This document shows positions 9,912 through 18,474 of a stretch of DNA of 64,000 bases, piece by piece. The stretch is from Hydractinia symbiolongicarpus (lineage: Eukaryota > Cnidaria > Hydrozoa > Anthoathecata > Hydractiniidae), in NCBI RefSeq assembly GCF_029227915.1, contig NC_079875.1:20269001-20333000 (forward strand). The letters run 5' to 3'. Position 1 is the first letter of the stretch. Each line of letters begins with the position of its first letter. The notes under the pieces were generated by a model that made no database searches, was not told the DNA's origin, and worked only from the letters and a program-made list of their open reading frames with translations. Position numbers and translations under genes: made by a program.

Positions 9912-10310
9912 TTACATGTACTTGTACGCTGCAAAACCAAGAAGGGCCAAGGATCTTATGATGAACGTCAGTTTGCCGTCTTGTTGTTGCTTCGAAGGTA
10001 CATAATAGTCGGAGAGCTTTGGAGCTTTTTCGACCGTTGCGATATAATATTGTCTCATACCCTCATCCAACTTTTTAAGACTCTTACCAGCTTGGCGTTT
10101 AAGCTCTCGCTGCTGGTTGTACCAATCGATCTTTGCCTGTCGATCACGTACCCACTGCGCTTGAGCTGCTTGGAGCTGTTCAATAGCTTAATCATGCCGC
10201 TTCCTCTCTTCCTCCCCATGCCCACTGAGTTTGCTGAAAAGGAAATTAGACCCGCTAAACGCAAGCGCGTTAATCAACGCTCCTCCTGCCATTACCGCCA
10301 ATGTTGCCAT
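9912..10310 (-). pseudogene. Two-helix membrane protein (about 133 aa), nonsense mutation
   Basis: N-terminal hydrophobic helix (LAVMAGGALINALAFSG), a FLFSKL segment, a charged coiled-coil middle and a C-terminal helix ending AAYKYM. A GATAAA to GATTAA change introduces a stop after residue 40; the frame then continues open to its normal end. Intact at 124 residues in copy 2 (41879-42253). It lies between capsid protein and integrase. Function unknown. A small virion membrane protein would fit but is not shown. Confidence 0.7.
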
Positions 10311-10317
10311 CTTTATT

Positions 10318-11467
10318 CTAATACTCAGTGTTTTCCCATCTGCCATCTTTGATGTTCAACTGAGCATCTTGCAATAGATACACGTAGCAGCGTATATCCC
10401 CAGTTCCGTTGGCCTTCTTGGTCATATGGAGAGTGATATCGTCTGATAACTTCTGTAGAGGCCTTCCAGAACCGTGCAAGCTGTGATCGGGTGTTGCACG
10501 GAAGTCGATGAACAGCGCATAGCGCTTAGTCAGGAACTGACCGATGGTTACCCCCGAGTTGTGGCTACCAAAGAGTTCAACGACTTGCTCGAGATGATCT
10601 TTGGGGAGCATAGCATGCAAGTAGAGTTCATTAGGCTCATCTTCCACCGTGATCGCGATTTTCTCGATCTTGGGGTTGTAGAAGACCTCGTTAGCGCCGT
10701 TATATGCTTTCACTTCGCTGGGATCTACCAATAGTAGTAAGACGCCTTTCAGTCTCTTCGCAGGGGTAACGATCTGGAGGTTGTAGGAGGTATCAGCATT
10801 TTTCATTGTCATCACCTTGCTGCGAAGTACACGCTCATAGGGACATCGTAGCACTCGCGAGACCTTCGTTTGTCACTTTATCGAATTCGAACGCGGTGTT
10901 GGTAATTTTATAAGTGCCATCAGCGGGCTTAGCTGCCGTGCTTTCAGAAGCTGCCGTGCCCTCATCTTCGATAACTTGGTCATAGGGAGCAAAATGTATG
11001 GCAAACTGGAGCCTATCGTGTAAGCCTGTCTGGTAGAAGGGTAGATCCCTCGTTAACTCAAAAGATTTGCCGATAGGGATGCAAAAGGTCTTTCCATGGG
11101 CTTCCACGATCGCCCTTTGTTCATCATTGTCTGCGTTTTCACTAGCTTTACTTGCAGAGCCATCATTGGGGTTGATGTCTTCTAGAATTAGATTGTCCTC
11201 GCGTTCAAACTTGGGGAGCCACAAGTCCCTATTCACCGCGAACACATTGAAATCGCTGATGTTTTGCACTTCGTGGCCGTTCAGACTTATGCGAAGGTTT
11301 TGAACCAGGGCTTTGCCGATGTTGCTGACAATGGTGCGTTTGGTGTTGGTGCCAGTAAGCTCCAAGTCGAATAGGAGTTTGAGGGAGCTGGGGAAAATTA
11401 CCTTCTTGCCTTTCATAGCCAGCATTGTCTTTAATTCCTTATGCGGATCAAGTTTGGTTCCGTACAT
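10318..11467 (-). pseudogene. Putative major capsid protein (double jelly-roll type), frameshifted
   Basis: Starts MYGTKLDPHKELKTML and is divided by a frameshift near 10850 into an N-terminal (10835-11467) and C-terminal (10318-10854) half. Blocks shared by all copies are LKLLFDLELTGTNTKR, DLWLPKFE, LTRDLPFYQTGLHDRLQF, and GITIGQF-like and RYALFIDFRA segments. Compared with copy 3 an in-frame stretch of about 27 codons is missing after residue 22. The assignment as capsid protein rests on length (about 400 residues in the least damaged copy), beta-rich pattern and its place next to the ATPase and minor capsid genes. It is not proven by a motif. Confidence 0.6.
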
Positions 11468-11499
11468 TTATTAGTAGGCAATTGCGGGTTGAATAAATG
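11465..11499. promoter_or_regulatory. Bidirectional start region with paired AATAAA-ATG motifs
   Basis: Twenty-nine bases separate the divergent ATGs of the capsid gene (minus) and the coiled-coil gene (plus). Each ATG is directly fused to an AATAAA-like motif (TAATAAATG on the minus strand, GAATAAATG on the plus). Copy 3 has the same arrangement at 53737-53774. Any promoter must be within or around this short gap. Confidence 0.5.
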
Positions 11500-12803
11500 T
11501 CTATTAATCCAGAAGAAGGAGCTTTTGAAGGTATTCAGATGGATGATCTCGGGCCCAAGAATGTCCCTAGTGATCTCCTTGTGCCGCAGGAGTTCTGTGG
11601 GCTCGAAGACGTGCAGGGATCCAGCCCAGCGGGAGATACCACGACGGAGCAGCAGGGGGATACACTTGATAGAATAACGAAATCTGTACTAGAGGAAGAG
11701 GTAAGTGCTTTCTACACACATCTAAATAATAAAGACCTGGGACCTCTGGATAAAACCCGGATAGATAAAAATGTAACCAGGGGTAGCTTTAGGCCTGAAG
11801 GGGAACAGCTTCTTTTCTAAGGTATAAGGGTTACGAAGGAGAATGGGACCGGGTTTCTGGCATTAAGTACATTACACAAGTATGGCATGTCTCTACGCCC
11901 AACAATGGTAGTAAAGCACAGGCTCAGAACCTTGCGCTAGAGGTTGATGTTCTTTTATTGAATAGGGATAAGGAGGAGGCTTCAGATAAAGAGGAGGGTG
12001 AGACGCTTGAAATGCAAACAATTGATAGTGTTCAAAATTTTGCTCGTGACGTAAAGGGTTATATAGATACTTCGTTCGCGGGCATCGACGATGAGATCGA
12101 GGTCCCTGATATGAGAGACTTAAAGCTCGAAATTGAAAACTTGCAGAAGACTATTAAGGAGGTGAAGGATAAACTTGTACAATATGATAGCGAGATAAAT
12201 ACGAAAGAGGGTAAGTTAAAAGAACTTAAGAAGCAGAAGGCCGGGGTGCAAAGGCTTCAGGATATTAATGATCTTGAGAAGGAATTGAAGAAATTGAAGG
12301 AAGATAAGAAGAATGAACTGAGTAGGGAAAGTTTACTTCTCTCTGAGGTTTTCAAGCAACTGAGGTCTATTAAGTCCGAGCTGATGAAGATTGCTGGAGA
12401 CGATAAAACCTTGCTTGAAAAGCTTAAAACCCTTTTCCGAGAGCAGGGCCTGACTATCGCCAGCGTTATTTCCGCTGTTGGCTTGCTGGTCTCTACCATC
12501 ATGCTCGCCGTCACTGGTGGCGGAGGTTTTGCCGGAGGAGCTGCAGCAGGAGAAAGTACTGGTGGTAAGGGTTTCGTGCAAAAACAGCTTGAAAGACTCG
12601 GAAAATTCCTGAAGTACCTAGCAGGCAAAGCAGGTGCTGCGTTACCAGGGATTATTGGCAGCGTGGTCTCGTTCTTCTTTAGAGTAGCAGCGAGAGTCGT
12701 CGAGTTTGCAGCAAAGCACTTGTACATGGCTTTGGCTGCTGCTGTGGGTATTGTTGTTGCGTATGTAGGTAACAGGAGGAGTAAGGGTGGAAAGAATCGA
12801 TGA
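11497..12803 (+). pseudogene. Coiled-coil protein with C-terminal membrane helices, frameshifted
   Basis: An acidic N-terminal part (11497-11820) breaks off by frameshift. The rest (to 12803) carries a long coiled coil (about 12100-12400, heavy in K, E and L heptads), a hydrophobic helix (SVISAVGLLVSTIMLAV), a glycine-rich linker, a KGFVQKQLERLGKFLKYL amphipathic part and a second hydrophobic stretch ending GGKN-R. Present in copies 2 (N-terminal part only) and 3. Architecture fits a virion or membrane-remodelling protein; identity unknown. Confidence 0.6.
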
Positions 12804-12805
12804 GA

Positions 12806-12833
12806 GTCTAGTATGTTGATAAACACATTAGAC
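12806..12833. terminator. Imperfect hairpin filling the gap between two convergent stop codons
   Basis: GTCTA...TAGAC ends around a central TGTTGATAAACA-type core occupy the gap between the stop at 12803 (plus) and that at 12834 (minus). Copy 3 has a longer, nearly perfect palindrome in the same gap (52525-52554). Confidence 0.45.
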
Positions 12834-13832
12834 CTATTTCTTCATCCAGATGAAGGCGAGGATTAGCCCTACTCCCAATGTGATAACGGTAGCCTTGGTA
12901 TTCTCATGCTGAGTTGCATCGACTCCTGGCGCTGTGTGCGACTCTCATAGAGGGAGGGTGGCACCCTTCTCTTTAATTTCTTGCTTTGTTGCCTTGCTAC
13001 TGGAACTGGGCTCCTGCTTCGCGTTAATCTGCTTACTGATGAGTATCTTGTTCGTGAAATTCATGACACTCCCGATATGAAGGCTCGCATCGCTAGGAAT
13101 CATGTAGACTCCATGAGCAACGGAGAAGTCGACCTTGCTACGTGCATACTTGAGCATATTTTGGAATCGCCTTATTTCCTCGCCCATGTCACTAGGACAA
13201 AGGATCAGATCTTCAAGGGTCGTCAAGTAGAGGCGCTGCGCATCGATCGAACTACCTTGATTGCCGATAATGTTGGACCTCGCATTAGCTTGACTCTGAA
13301 GTATGAGATAAGCGCAAAATCTTACGCTTTGGGATAACCGTTCAATACCTATACGAGTGAGGCCTTGAGAAGCTTCGGGAATCCATCGACTCCATGGATC
13401 TTCATCGAAATAGCTGGACCCGCTGTCGGGAAAGTCTTTCCGAATAGCTTGCCAGCTACTGAAAAAGGTCTCGTTCCTCCACTCGTTCTCGCTGTCGCTT
13501 ACCCCAAATTCACGTGCTAATTGCTGGAATTTTTGGTTGTTGAAAGCGTTGTTGAGACGTCGAAACCTATCTGAACCCGGTAGAGACACTTCGAGATCTT
13601 GAAGGATTTTAAGAATGTGGAAGTACACGTGGAAGCGGTAAACCTAGCGAACAAGCGGTAAAGAGGCGGTTAGATGTTGCATAGAAATACCACAAGCTGA
13701 AGTTGCGCAGTAGGTAGCAAAATTGAGCTGAGTGCACCAGAGGCTGAAGGGGTGGCTTTGCCATGTATTCAACACCGCACCAGAGTGGAATTCGTAGTCG
13801 ACGAAGATATTAGGAAATTTCATGATGCTCAT
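12834..13832 (-). pseudogene. Structural-type protein with C-terminal membrane helix (copy 1)
   Basis: Homologue of the copy 3 gene at 51402-52531. The start (MSIMKFPN) lies 18 bases from the divergent minor-capsid ATG. Most of the first third is missing or shifted. The central part (12945-13628) is open, with a helical domain (QSVRFCAYLILQSQANARS) and VHGVYMIPSDA-like block. The last frame ends in a hydrophobic helix and a basic tail (ILAFIWMKK). Likely a structural protein from its place between coiled-coil and minor-capsid genes; no recognised family. Confidence 0.5.
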
Positions 13833-13850
13833 CTTTTCTTTTTAAGAAAC

Positions 13851-14522
13851 ATGAAGCAACTGTATATTACAGATATCGAGAGCCCAACGATATTTGAGGA
13901 CTACCTAGGCCAGGACACGAGGATATCCCTGAAATCGATCAGTATCCGCCCTACGAGGCTGAACCTCTTCAGTAACAACGAGTTTGCAATCCGCAAGGCA
14001 GGACCCGATCAGACGGTTACTCGAATTAAGATCATGAACGGTTTGTACAAGATAGAGGATTTGGCAGCCATTGTTAACGAGCGGGCGGAAAGCAAGATCG
14101 AGCTCTTTGTACTCAGGAATGGACTCTGCAGGCTCCGTGTCAATGACGGGTACACGGTGGTGATTCATCGACAACTGCAAGAGCTCTTGGGTCTACCCTA
14201 CGATCCCAGTAAATAATACTATAAGAAGGGTGACTACGATTCATTCTATAGGACTGACGTATACCAGCGACTGAGTCTTGTTTGCCCTCAGTTAGATGAA
14301 GATGACTGCCTGCTGAATGGTAAAAAATCCAAGATACTGGCTATGCTTTCCACCAAAGAGCTAAACGCATGGGGAGACATGCTTACGTGGAGTTTTGACA
14401 CTCCTATATACCTTCCTTTGAAAGGCTCCACCGATCGTCTCGAGTTCATGTTGACGGATGAGCATCACCATGATAAGAATGTTTCGTTCGTGGGAATTAC
14501 TATGCACCTACTGATAGAATAG
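13851..14522 (+). pseudogene. Putative penton-like minor capsid protein, nonsense mutation
   Basis: Starts MKQLYITDIESPTIF. Conserved blocks are LCRLRVNDGYTVVIH, QELLGLPYDPSK and, in the C-terminal half, DMLTW and DRLEFMLTDE followed by a beta-type end (VSFVGITMHLLI). One codon, AAA in copy 3, is TAA here (14214-14216), after which the frame stays open to the normal stop. Length (about 223 residues), beta-strand rhythm and neighbours resemble the single jelly-roll minor capsid protein of Polintons. The identification is tentative. Confidence 0.45.
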
Positions 14523-14527
14523 AACAA

Positions 14528-15173
14528 ATGACAGACATTGCTAAGCTTTATCCGAGCTTACTGAGTGCACCCCCGGAGGGTATGGAGGAGGATAGTTCAC
14601 AAATCTACAGACTGAAGAAGATCGAAGAAGTGGAACAATATTTGCGCGCTGAGATTAAAGAGCGGGACAAGCTGCTAAAAAGTTCAAAATGGATGGCACG
14701 TGGGTTAGATACACGGATCACGGGTTACTATCGGTAAGTGTGATAACTTCCGGCGTTGGCATTGGTAGCATGCTATCTGGGATCAGTGTACCATTAGCTG
14801 TGGCTATGGGTGGAATTACGATTGCCGTAGGGTTGGGACAAAAGGGTCTACGGAATGCGGGAACAGGCTAGGTGTCAAGAGTAAGAAGCACGAGAGCATC
14901 AGACTACTGGCGGAGACCAAGTTGAACTCTATCGTTGACTTGATCTCGAAAGCCGTGGAGAATGGTGTGATTAGCGACCACGAGTTCAGATTAATTATAC
15001 AAGAGAAGCAAAATTACATGCCGCTGAAGGAGCAAGCTCGATAGCGAACACGCAAAAACGTGGATTCTATTAATGAACGGGAGCGACAGCAGCTGACCGC
15101 GCAAGGGCGTGAAGAGGGTAAACAGGAGTTGATAAAAAACTTGCAGTCTGTACAATATGTCAGCGGTACTTAG
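14528..15173 (+). pseudogene. Glycine-rich double-hydrophobic protein with basic coiled-coil tail, frameshifted
   Basis: Starts MTDIAKLYPSLLSA with a charged helical N-terminus. A frameshift near 14690 leads to a hydrophobic region (VITSGVGIGSMLSGISVPLA) rich in glycine and small residues, then, after a further shift near 14870, a KSKKHESIRLLAETKLNSI block and a long charged helix ending QYVSGT. Copy 3 has the same gene at 50137-50753. I have the impression this protein type recurs in other animal Polinton-like elements, but cannot check. A membrane-active structural protein is a guess. Confidence 0.5.
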
Positions 15174-15187
15174 AGGTACTAGATCAC

Positions 15188-15470
15188 TTACTCGATTTTG
15201 AGTACTTCTCCAGTATCTTGGTCGATGATGAGGTCGACATCATGTACGACACGTCGCTGCTTTTCGGAGAGCTGTCTCGAGTATTCTTCGATATTTTTCT
15301 GCCAAACGATCGTAACGCAAGGTTCGCAATAAGGGCCGTCCATTTGTGTCGAAACGTCCTTGTACCTGACCTTGCGGATCGCTTCGAGAAGTTCAGCTTT
15401 TTTCATAGTTGAGTAGTTACGGATCTTTAATGCTTTCGCTTCTTTTTTCATATGTTTTAACGTCGCTCAT
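15188..15470 (-). pseudogene. Small SAP/Rho_N-like protein (copy 1)
   Basis: The fold-like segment AKALKIRNYSTMKKAELLEAI matches the SAP/Rho_N helix-extended loop-helix pattern, split here as KIRNYSTMKKAELLEAI. It is followed by a cysteine pair (CEPC) and an acidic tail. The best conserved start would be at 15470, but that ATG is out of frame by a small indel, leaving an 87-residue frame from 15451. The intact version is at 49788-50066. SAP/Rho_N domains usually bind nucleic acid. Confidence 0.55.
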
Positions 15471-15518
15471 GTTTGTTTTGGTACGCTGGATCAACCAACA
15501 TACCAAGACTTCTCACAT

Positions 15519-16134
15519 CTAGTCTAGCATGACGAAGGATTCGTCATCATCGTCGGAATCGCTAAGGTAGCGGGAGCCATAAAACTCGACAACCTTATAC
15601 TTACACTCCTCCAAGTAGGTTTGCATGTAGTAATTTGAACCTTGCCTGTAGATGCCAGATAGCTTGATGATGGCCTTGCACTCGCAGCTTTGTTTTAGTC
15701 GTACTTTTTTGGAATAGAAGTCGGTTCTGACTTTTCCCTCCCACTCCTTCACCTTGGTGGTGATGTATTTCCCTTCTTTCACAGGGAGTGGTGAAGCAAT
15801 GACCTTCCAAGGACTCTACCTTGGTCAGGATACTCTCATACTTCTCTAACCACTCGGAGTGGTTATAGATGTCGAATGACATGGTAAGAGAGCAGCCTTC
15901 ATCGTAACGCGAGGCACCATTGGAATAGAGCTTTCTAGGTGTTTTGATCAATAGAGGGGATAGCTTGTTGTCACTATTTTTATAGTCAATAACGAAGCGT
16001 TCATCTTTGCCCTTGTTTGCTGGGATAGGGTCGCTTAGCACGATATTTTCAACGTTTACATCTTCGATATTTAGTGGAGTCGCTTTGGCGTAAAAGTTTC
16101 TTGAGTTAACAATCTCGTTACCGAATTTAAACAT
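15519..16134 (-). pseudogene. Conserved 204-aa Polinton protein, frameshifted
   Basis: Homologue of the intact copy 3 gene at 49126-49740, starting MFKFGNEIVNSRNFYA after an AATAAAAGG. Shared blocks are LLIKTPRKLYS and SRYDEGCSLTMSFDIY, then a cysteine-bearing middle (HCFTTP, CECKAI) and an acidic serine-aspartate tail. A short indel near 15785 shifts the frame. It resembles small uncharacterised proteins of large DNA viruses, but I cannot name the family with certainty. Confidence 0.6.
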
Positions 16135-16163
16135 CCTTTTATTTTTGTGATAAGGGAGTTCAA

Positions 16164-16322
16164 CTAGGGTTTGGTACAAGGACAGCTTCCACCATTATAC
16201 GTAATGTACTCATGGTAACAGTACCAGCATAGCATCTTACCTTTTATAAATAACCGCCGTCCACAGGAGCATCTGTCGTTCCCATCGAGCACGCGTTCAC
16301 ACTCATTGCATTGTTCCTTCAT
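16164..16322 (-). CDS. 52-aa zinc-ribbon mini-protein
   Basis: Intact frame from the ATG at 16322, preceded by AATAAAACG. Four CxxC or CxC pairs (CNEC, CSC, CWYC, CPC) and the sequence RCSCGRRLFIKGKMLCWYC suggest one or two bound zinc ions. Copy 3 carries the same protein at 48943-49101, with all cysteines kept. Unbroken in both copies. Function unknown; nucleic-acid binding or a regulatory role is plausible. Confidence 0.65.
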   Translation of the reverse strand: MKEQCNECERVLDGNDRCSCGRRLFIKGKMLCWYCYHEYITYNGGSCPCTKP

Positions 16323-16326
16323 CGTT

Positions 16327-17222
16327 TTATTTACTCCACAAGAGCTCGAGGTCCGCCTTTTCATCCTCCGAAAAACATAAGTCTATAGCTCTGTCGGGAT
16401 ACCAAGCTATTGGAAGCAATTCCTTGTTAATCCTATACCTCACCGCTTTCCGCTGACGATAGACCTCGAGCAGCGAGGGATCCTCCTCAACCACCCTGGT
16501 ACACATTTCCAGGGTAATAAACCAGTCCGGAACAAACTCGAATACCCCAGGATCCTTTTCAACTGCCATAGTGCACATTTCCCGAGTCATGAGATGCTCT
16601 GGAACAAACTGGAGCGACCAGGGATACCCTTCAACAGCCATGGCGCATATTTCCCGGGTCATGAAAGCGTCCAGAACAAGCCGGAGCATATACGGGAACG
16701 ACCCCGATGCACATTTCCCGGGTCATGAGATGCTCAGGAACAAACTCGAGCATCTGCGGGTCCCACTCAACCGCTCCAGTGCACATTTCCTGGGTCTTGA
16801 AATGGTCTGGAACATACTTGAGCAAGGGGACATGCGTTCAACCGCCGAGGTGCACATTTCCTGGGTCTTGAAATGGTCCGGAACAACCATGATCAGCCAG
16901 GGTATCTCCCGAACAGTCCTGGTACACATTTCCTGGGTCTCGAAACGGTCCGGAACAAACCCGAACACCAAAGGCCTCGCTCGAGCTGCCCTTGTACACA
17001 TTTCCTGGGTCATGAAATGGTTCGGAACAAATTGCAGCATCCGGGGTTCCTCCCTGACCACCCAGGCACACATTTCCTGGGTCTTGAGATGATCCGGAAC
17101 AAATCTGAATACCGTTGATCCTCTTCAACCTCCATGACCCACATTTCCTGCGTCTTGAAGTGGTTGCGAGTTGCTGATAGTAGAGCTGATACGATGTCAT
17201 AAATTTTTTTGAACAGAATCAT
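16327..17222 (-). pseudogene. DUF4116-like repeat protein, frameshifted (about 10 repeats)
   Basis: About ten repeats of 23-24 residues around the core TQEMCTRAVEEDP, spaced about 72 bases (cores near 16506, 16577, 16648, 16709, 16780, 16853, 16924, 16997, 17069 and 17139). Several frameshifts scatter them over all three minus frames. The conserved C-terminal cap (AWYPDRAIDLCFSEDEKADL) is at the left end. Pattern and cap match repeat proteins with DUF4116 that are common in giant viruses and some protists. Copy 3 keeps an open version with fewer repeats. Function unknown. Confidence 0.7.
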
Positions 17223-17293
17223 ATTTGTATTACATCCTGGCATCAATTAGCAGTTACAACTCTATGGGACTTTCCCCTACTCAAATGCGCAAA

Positions 17294-17360
17294 TCTGATG
17301 TCAGCATATTTTCGTGTGATAGTTATATGATTTGTGGAACCGGGGAATTCCCTCGATAAT
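17294..17360 (-). repeat. Right terminal inverted repeat of Polinton copy 1
   Basis: Reverse complement of the left end, ending GGAATTCCCTCGATAAT. It sits about 70 bases upstream of the start of the minus-strand DUF4116-like gene. Confidence 0.9.
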
Positions 17361-18474
17361 GCGGATGACTGATTTGAGGGTATGATATCGTGACGACACA
17401 AAAATTTCTGGCGCATTTTCGGAAAATGCGTGGTGCGTTCAAGCGCATTTTCGCGTTTTTGGGTAAAAATGCGCTTGAACGCACCATATATATCTCTCTA
17501 TCCTTTATCCAATACCTTTAGCTCTTTTTGTTTCTCGGAATCAAATTTCCATTGTTTATTTTTCCTTTTTTTTCTTGAAGTTTTGAATGGATTTCTACGA
17601 TAATTTGACGATTTCGAAGACATTTTCACGATAACAAAAAGAAACTTATAATAATAAAAAAATGACGAAATGCTATATTATATAATTTAACTTTTTTCCA
17701 GTACTTTTTGTCTCGCTTATATCTCACACCTTATGCATAAATATTGCGTAAACAGAAAATTCTCAATGCTGAAGGTCAGATTTTTTTAGTAAACATGAGT
17801 CAGTCATAACTCACTTCGTGCATAGAAATATTTGATCGCCAGAACAAAGACATATGGAGTGGAACATTTTGTAACGCTAAATCCTTCAATTTTGAGGAAA
17901 CAATTTGGAATAAAAATTAGTTCATTGGAAATAGCAGTTTTAATAGTAAAATGTTCCCTAAAAAAAAAAAATGTAAAAAAAGTAATTATTTACCATACCG
18001 CTACCTTAAAAAGGCTTTGCACAAGATGGGGTGTCGTTTTTATGCCACTTCGTGGTGGGCAAACCTGTTAAAAAGGTTACCACAAGATGGGCTCGAAATT
18101 GTGTGTAGAATTTTGGTAGTGTATTGACTATTTCGTAGAGTAAAGCCTATTTCGTATAAGTGCACACCACACACTTATTATCCGACCTGTTAGAATTTAT
18201 GTCTTAAATTGTATGAATTGCCCAATACGGGACACCTTGCGTATTTTGCCCACGACGGGGTGGATGCCCAAGATGGTTTGGAACAACATATTCCACTGGA
18301 TTTGTTGATATTTAGCAGGAGGGGTCGGCCTGATTTGTTTTCGCAGTAATTTTGTTTATGCTTTACTACCCTTGACCCGTTCTTTAGACGAAGAAAGAAT
18401 ATCTATAGCGTGTTTTAGCTAGAACTTTTGATGTCCACAACTTTTTAAACTTGTTATCAAATTTGATTGTAGTT
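17361..18474. other. Upstream DNA between Polinton copy 1 and PINCH
   Basis: No gene supported. AT-rich with homopolymer runs. A 79-codon open frame at 17832-18071 shows no protein-like features and I treat it as chance. This stretch must contain the 5' untranslated region and probably the promoter of PINCH, unless there are further upstream exons. Confidence 0.5.
17411..17486. repeat. Two adjacent hairpins
   Basis: The first (17412-17430) has CGCATTTT arms. The second has 21-base perfect arms at 17431-17451 and 17466-17486 (TGGTGCGTTCAAGCGCATTTT and complement, quoted here only in part as GGTGCGTTCAAGCGCATTTT) around 14 bases. GC content is higher than the surroundings. Possibly a remnant of a foldback or MITE terminus next to the Polinton end. 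Confidence 0.75.

Larger units (their letters stand above)
5318..17360 (+). mobile_element. Polinton/Maverick-like element, copy 1 (about 12.0 kb)
   Basis: Bounded by terminal inverted repeats at 5318-5385 and 17294-17360. It holds, left to right, a polymerase tail, a cluster of small + strand genes, the packaging ATPase, Bro pieces, integrase, a two-helix membrane protein and capsid protein (minus), then alternating structural and accessory genes, and the DUF4116-like repeat protein at the right end. Gene order matches copy 3. No six-base target duplication is visible: the flanks are TTGTTA and GCGGAT, so either the true ends differ slightly or the flanks are rearranged. Most of the polymerase is deleted and most genes carry breaks, so this is a dead copy. 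Confidence 0.88.

Noticed and set aside
12257-12826. 189-codon minus-strand frame over the coiled-coil gene
   Set aside because: Shadow of the plus-strand coding sequence, with low-complexity composition; the plus frame is supported by copies 2 and 3.
16327-17222. DUF4116-like region as a noncoding minisatellite
   Set aside because: The copy 3 homologue is an open frame with a conserved C-terminal cap, so the 72-base repeats are coding.
5312-17366. Six-base target-site duplication for Polinton copy 1
   Set aside because: Bases next to the two terminal repeats differ (TTGTTA and GCGGAT), so none is claimed.
17832-18071. 79-codon open frame upstream of PINCH
   Set aside because: Low-complexity lysine runs, no motif and no homologue within the window; likely chance.
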